This document shows positions 6,965-7,637 of a DNA stretch of 7,637 nucleotides, piece after piece. Below the pieces are notes generated by a model, which saw nothing but the letters and a program-made list of their open reading frames with translations, did not search any database and was not told the origin of the DNA. This DNA is from Cyanobacteria bacterium K_DeepCast_35m_m2_023 (lineage in GTDB: Bacteria; Cyanobacteriota; Cyanobacteriia; PCC-6307; Cyanobiaceae), in the NCBI GenBank assembly GCA_016882345.1, contig VGQR01000084.1, forward strand, positions 1 to 7,637, given 5' to 3'. Position numbers and translations under genes: made by a program. Numbering within the stretch: position 1 is the first letter of the stretch; the number at the start of each line of letters is the position of its first letter.

Positions 6965-7637
6965 TCATGAGACGCGAGTCGTAAGGACAACAATACTGCG
7001 CCCTGTGACCAAGTACCTTCCCGAAGTAATGGGGGGCGCTTCGTCAACTCTAAGAATGTCACTCGAAGATTGCAACGCTGTATCAATGGTGCGCTTCCAA
7101 ACTAAATCACCATATTGTGGTATTTCGAATTCAACTGCATCCCAGTACATGTTCATCATGATATGCAGATTGTATAAATTGTCAGTATCCTCAGATGTAT
7201 CGCCAAACGTGAGACCTAGGCAACGAGCATTAGGATCTCCCCAATTAGGTTGATTTAATTGCGTACCATGCCATGAAATTTCAGGGACACCATATTTGTT
7301 AACCTGACCTGTAAAATATTTACCCTTAAAGTGGTGAAGGAAGTCAAGTCGTTTTTCAATAAGCATAGACCAAAAACGATACATATCCTGAGATTCTTTG
7401 GACGCGATACGATCCCAATCAAACCAATTCAACTGGTTATCGTGGCAATAGGTATTATTATTGCCATATTGTGTACGCCTATGCTCATCACCAGCGACGA
7501 TCATAGGAACACCCATGGAGAGAAGAAGCAGGATAGCAAAATTCTTGATCTGTCTATTACGTAAATCGATAACAAACTGATCATCTGTTTCACCTTCTGC
7601 TCCACAATTCCAACTCAGATTATCAGAGATGCCATCA
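6965..7637 (-). CDS. glgX: Glycogen debranching enzyme (GlgX/isoamylase type, GH13), C-terminal 223 residues, truncated by the window edge
   Basis: Hydrolyses alpha-1,6 branch points in glycogen or limit dextrins; cytosolic. The frame is open to the right edge, so the ATG at 7514-7516 is an internal methionine, not the start: the in-frame codons beyond it encode family sequence (SWNCGAEGETDD, fragment residues 8-19, then RNRQIKNF, 26-33). Next comes GVPMIVAGDE (42-51) and GNNNTYCHDN (58-67), the conserved block late in the GH13 barrel of GlgX proteins, then the C-terminal beta domain ending in GRYLVTGRSIVVL. The catalytic Asp and Glu lie beyond the window, so activity cannot be judged. Where GlgX usually reads GDExGRTQ, this protein has GDEHRRTQ, hinting at a divergent subfamily. 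The C-terminus is complete, with TGA at 6965-6967. AT-rich; lies 63 bases upstream of the epimerase-STAS gene on the same strand. Confidence 0.92.
   Translation of the reverse strand, partial: DGISDNLSWNCGAEGETDDQFVIDLRNRQIKNFAILLLLSMGVPMIVAGDEHRRTQYGNNNTYCHDNQLNWFDWDRIASKESQDMYRFWSMLIEKRLDFLHHFKGKYFTGQVNKYGVPEISWHGTQLNQPNWGDPNARCLGLTFGDTSEDTDNLYNLHIMMNMYWDAVEFEIPQYGDLVWKRTIDTALQSSSDILRVDEAPPITSGRYLVTGRSIVVLTTRVS

Noticed and set aside
7514..7516. ATG as the start of a 183-residue protein
   Set aside because: The upstream in-frame sequence to the edge encodes conserved debranching-enzyme residues, so this methionine is internal.
1..7637. tRNA or rRNA genes, CRISPR array, transposase or integrase
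   Set aside because: No cloverleaf-like arms, regularly spaced repeats or recombinase motifs were seen on either strand, despite the composition step.

Overview
The window looks like chromosomal DNA from a picocyanobacterium (Synechococcus/Cyanobium/Prochlorococcus lineage). The quinolinate synthase has a cyanobacterial look, the calcineurin-like phosphoesterase resembles a family I know mainly from cyanobacteria and plants, and genes are tightly packed with poor Shine-Dalgarno sequences. The assignment is inference, because no rRNA or photosynthesis marker is present.

Layout, left to right. Positions 1-127 are an unresolved edge that may hold the start of another minus-strand gene. Positions 128-2102 are a GC-rich minus-strand pair: a metallophosphoesterase (1221-2102) followed four bases later by a GT-B glycosyltransferase-like protein (128-1216). 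A 48-base divergent spacer separates them from nadA (plus strand, 2151-3119), which makes quinolinate for NAD. nadA converges on a minus-strand gene for a TPR protein ending in a 2OG-Fe(II) oxygenase-like domain (3156-4664). Just upstream of that start lies a factor-independent terminator pointing the same way. It follows a 717-residue minus-strand protein (4748-6901) that joins a novel N-terminal domain, an N-acylglucosamine 2-epimerase-like barrel and a C-terminal STAS domain. The right edge holds the C-terminal 223 residues of a GlgX/isoamylase-type glycogen debranching enzyme (6965 to the edge), on the same strand, 63 bases upstream of the epimerase gene.

Base composition changes sharply. 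A 60-base sample of the left pair is about two thirds G+C, the 3' end of nadA about one third, and the epimerase gene about 40%. The right two thirds may therefore be an accessory or island-like region. The most unusual content is the debranching enzyme plus epimerase-STAS pair, which suggests storage-carbohydrate metabolism linked to an anti-sigma-antagonist-type (partner-switching) domain. The barrel also seems to lack the catalytic Glu of the usual GHxxE motif, so it may have a different activity or a sugar-sensing role. These functional links are inferred, not shown by the sequence.
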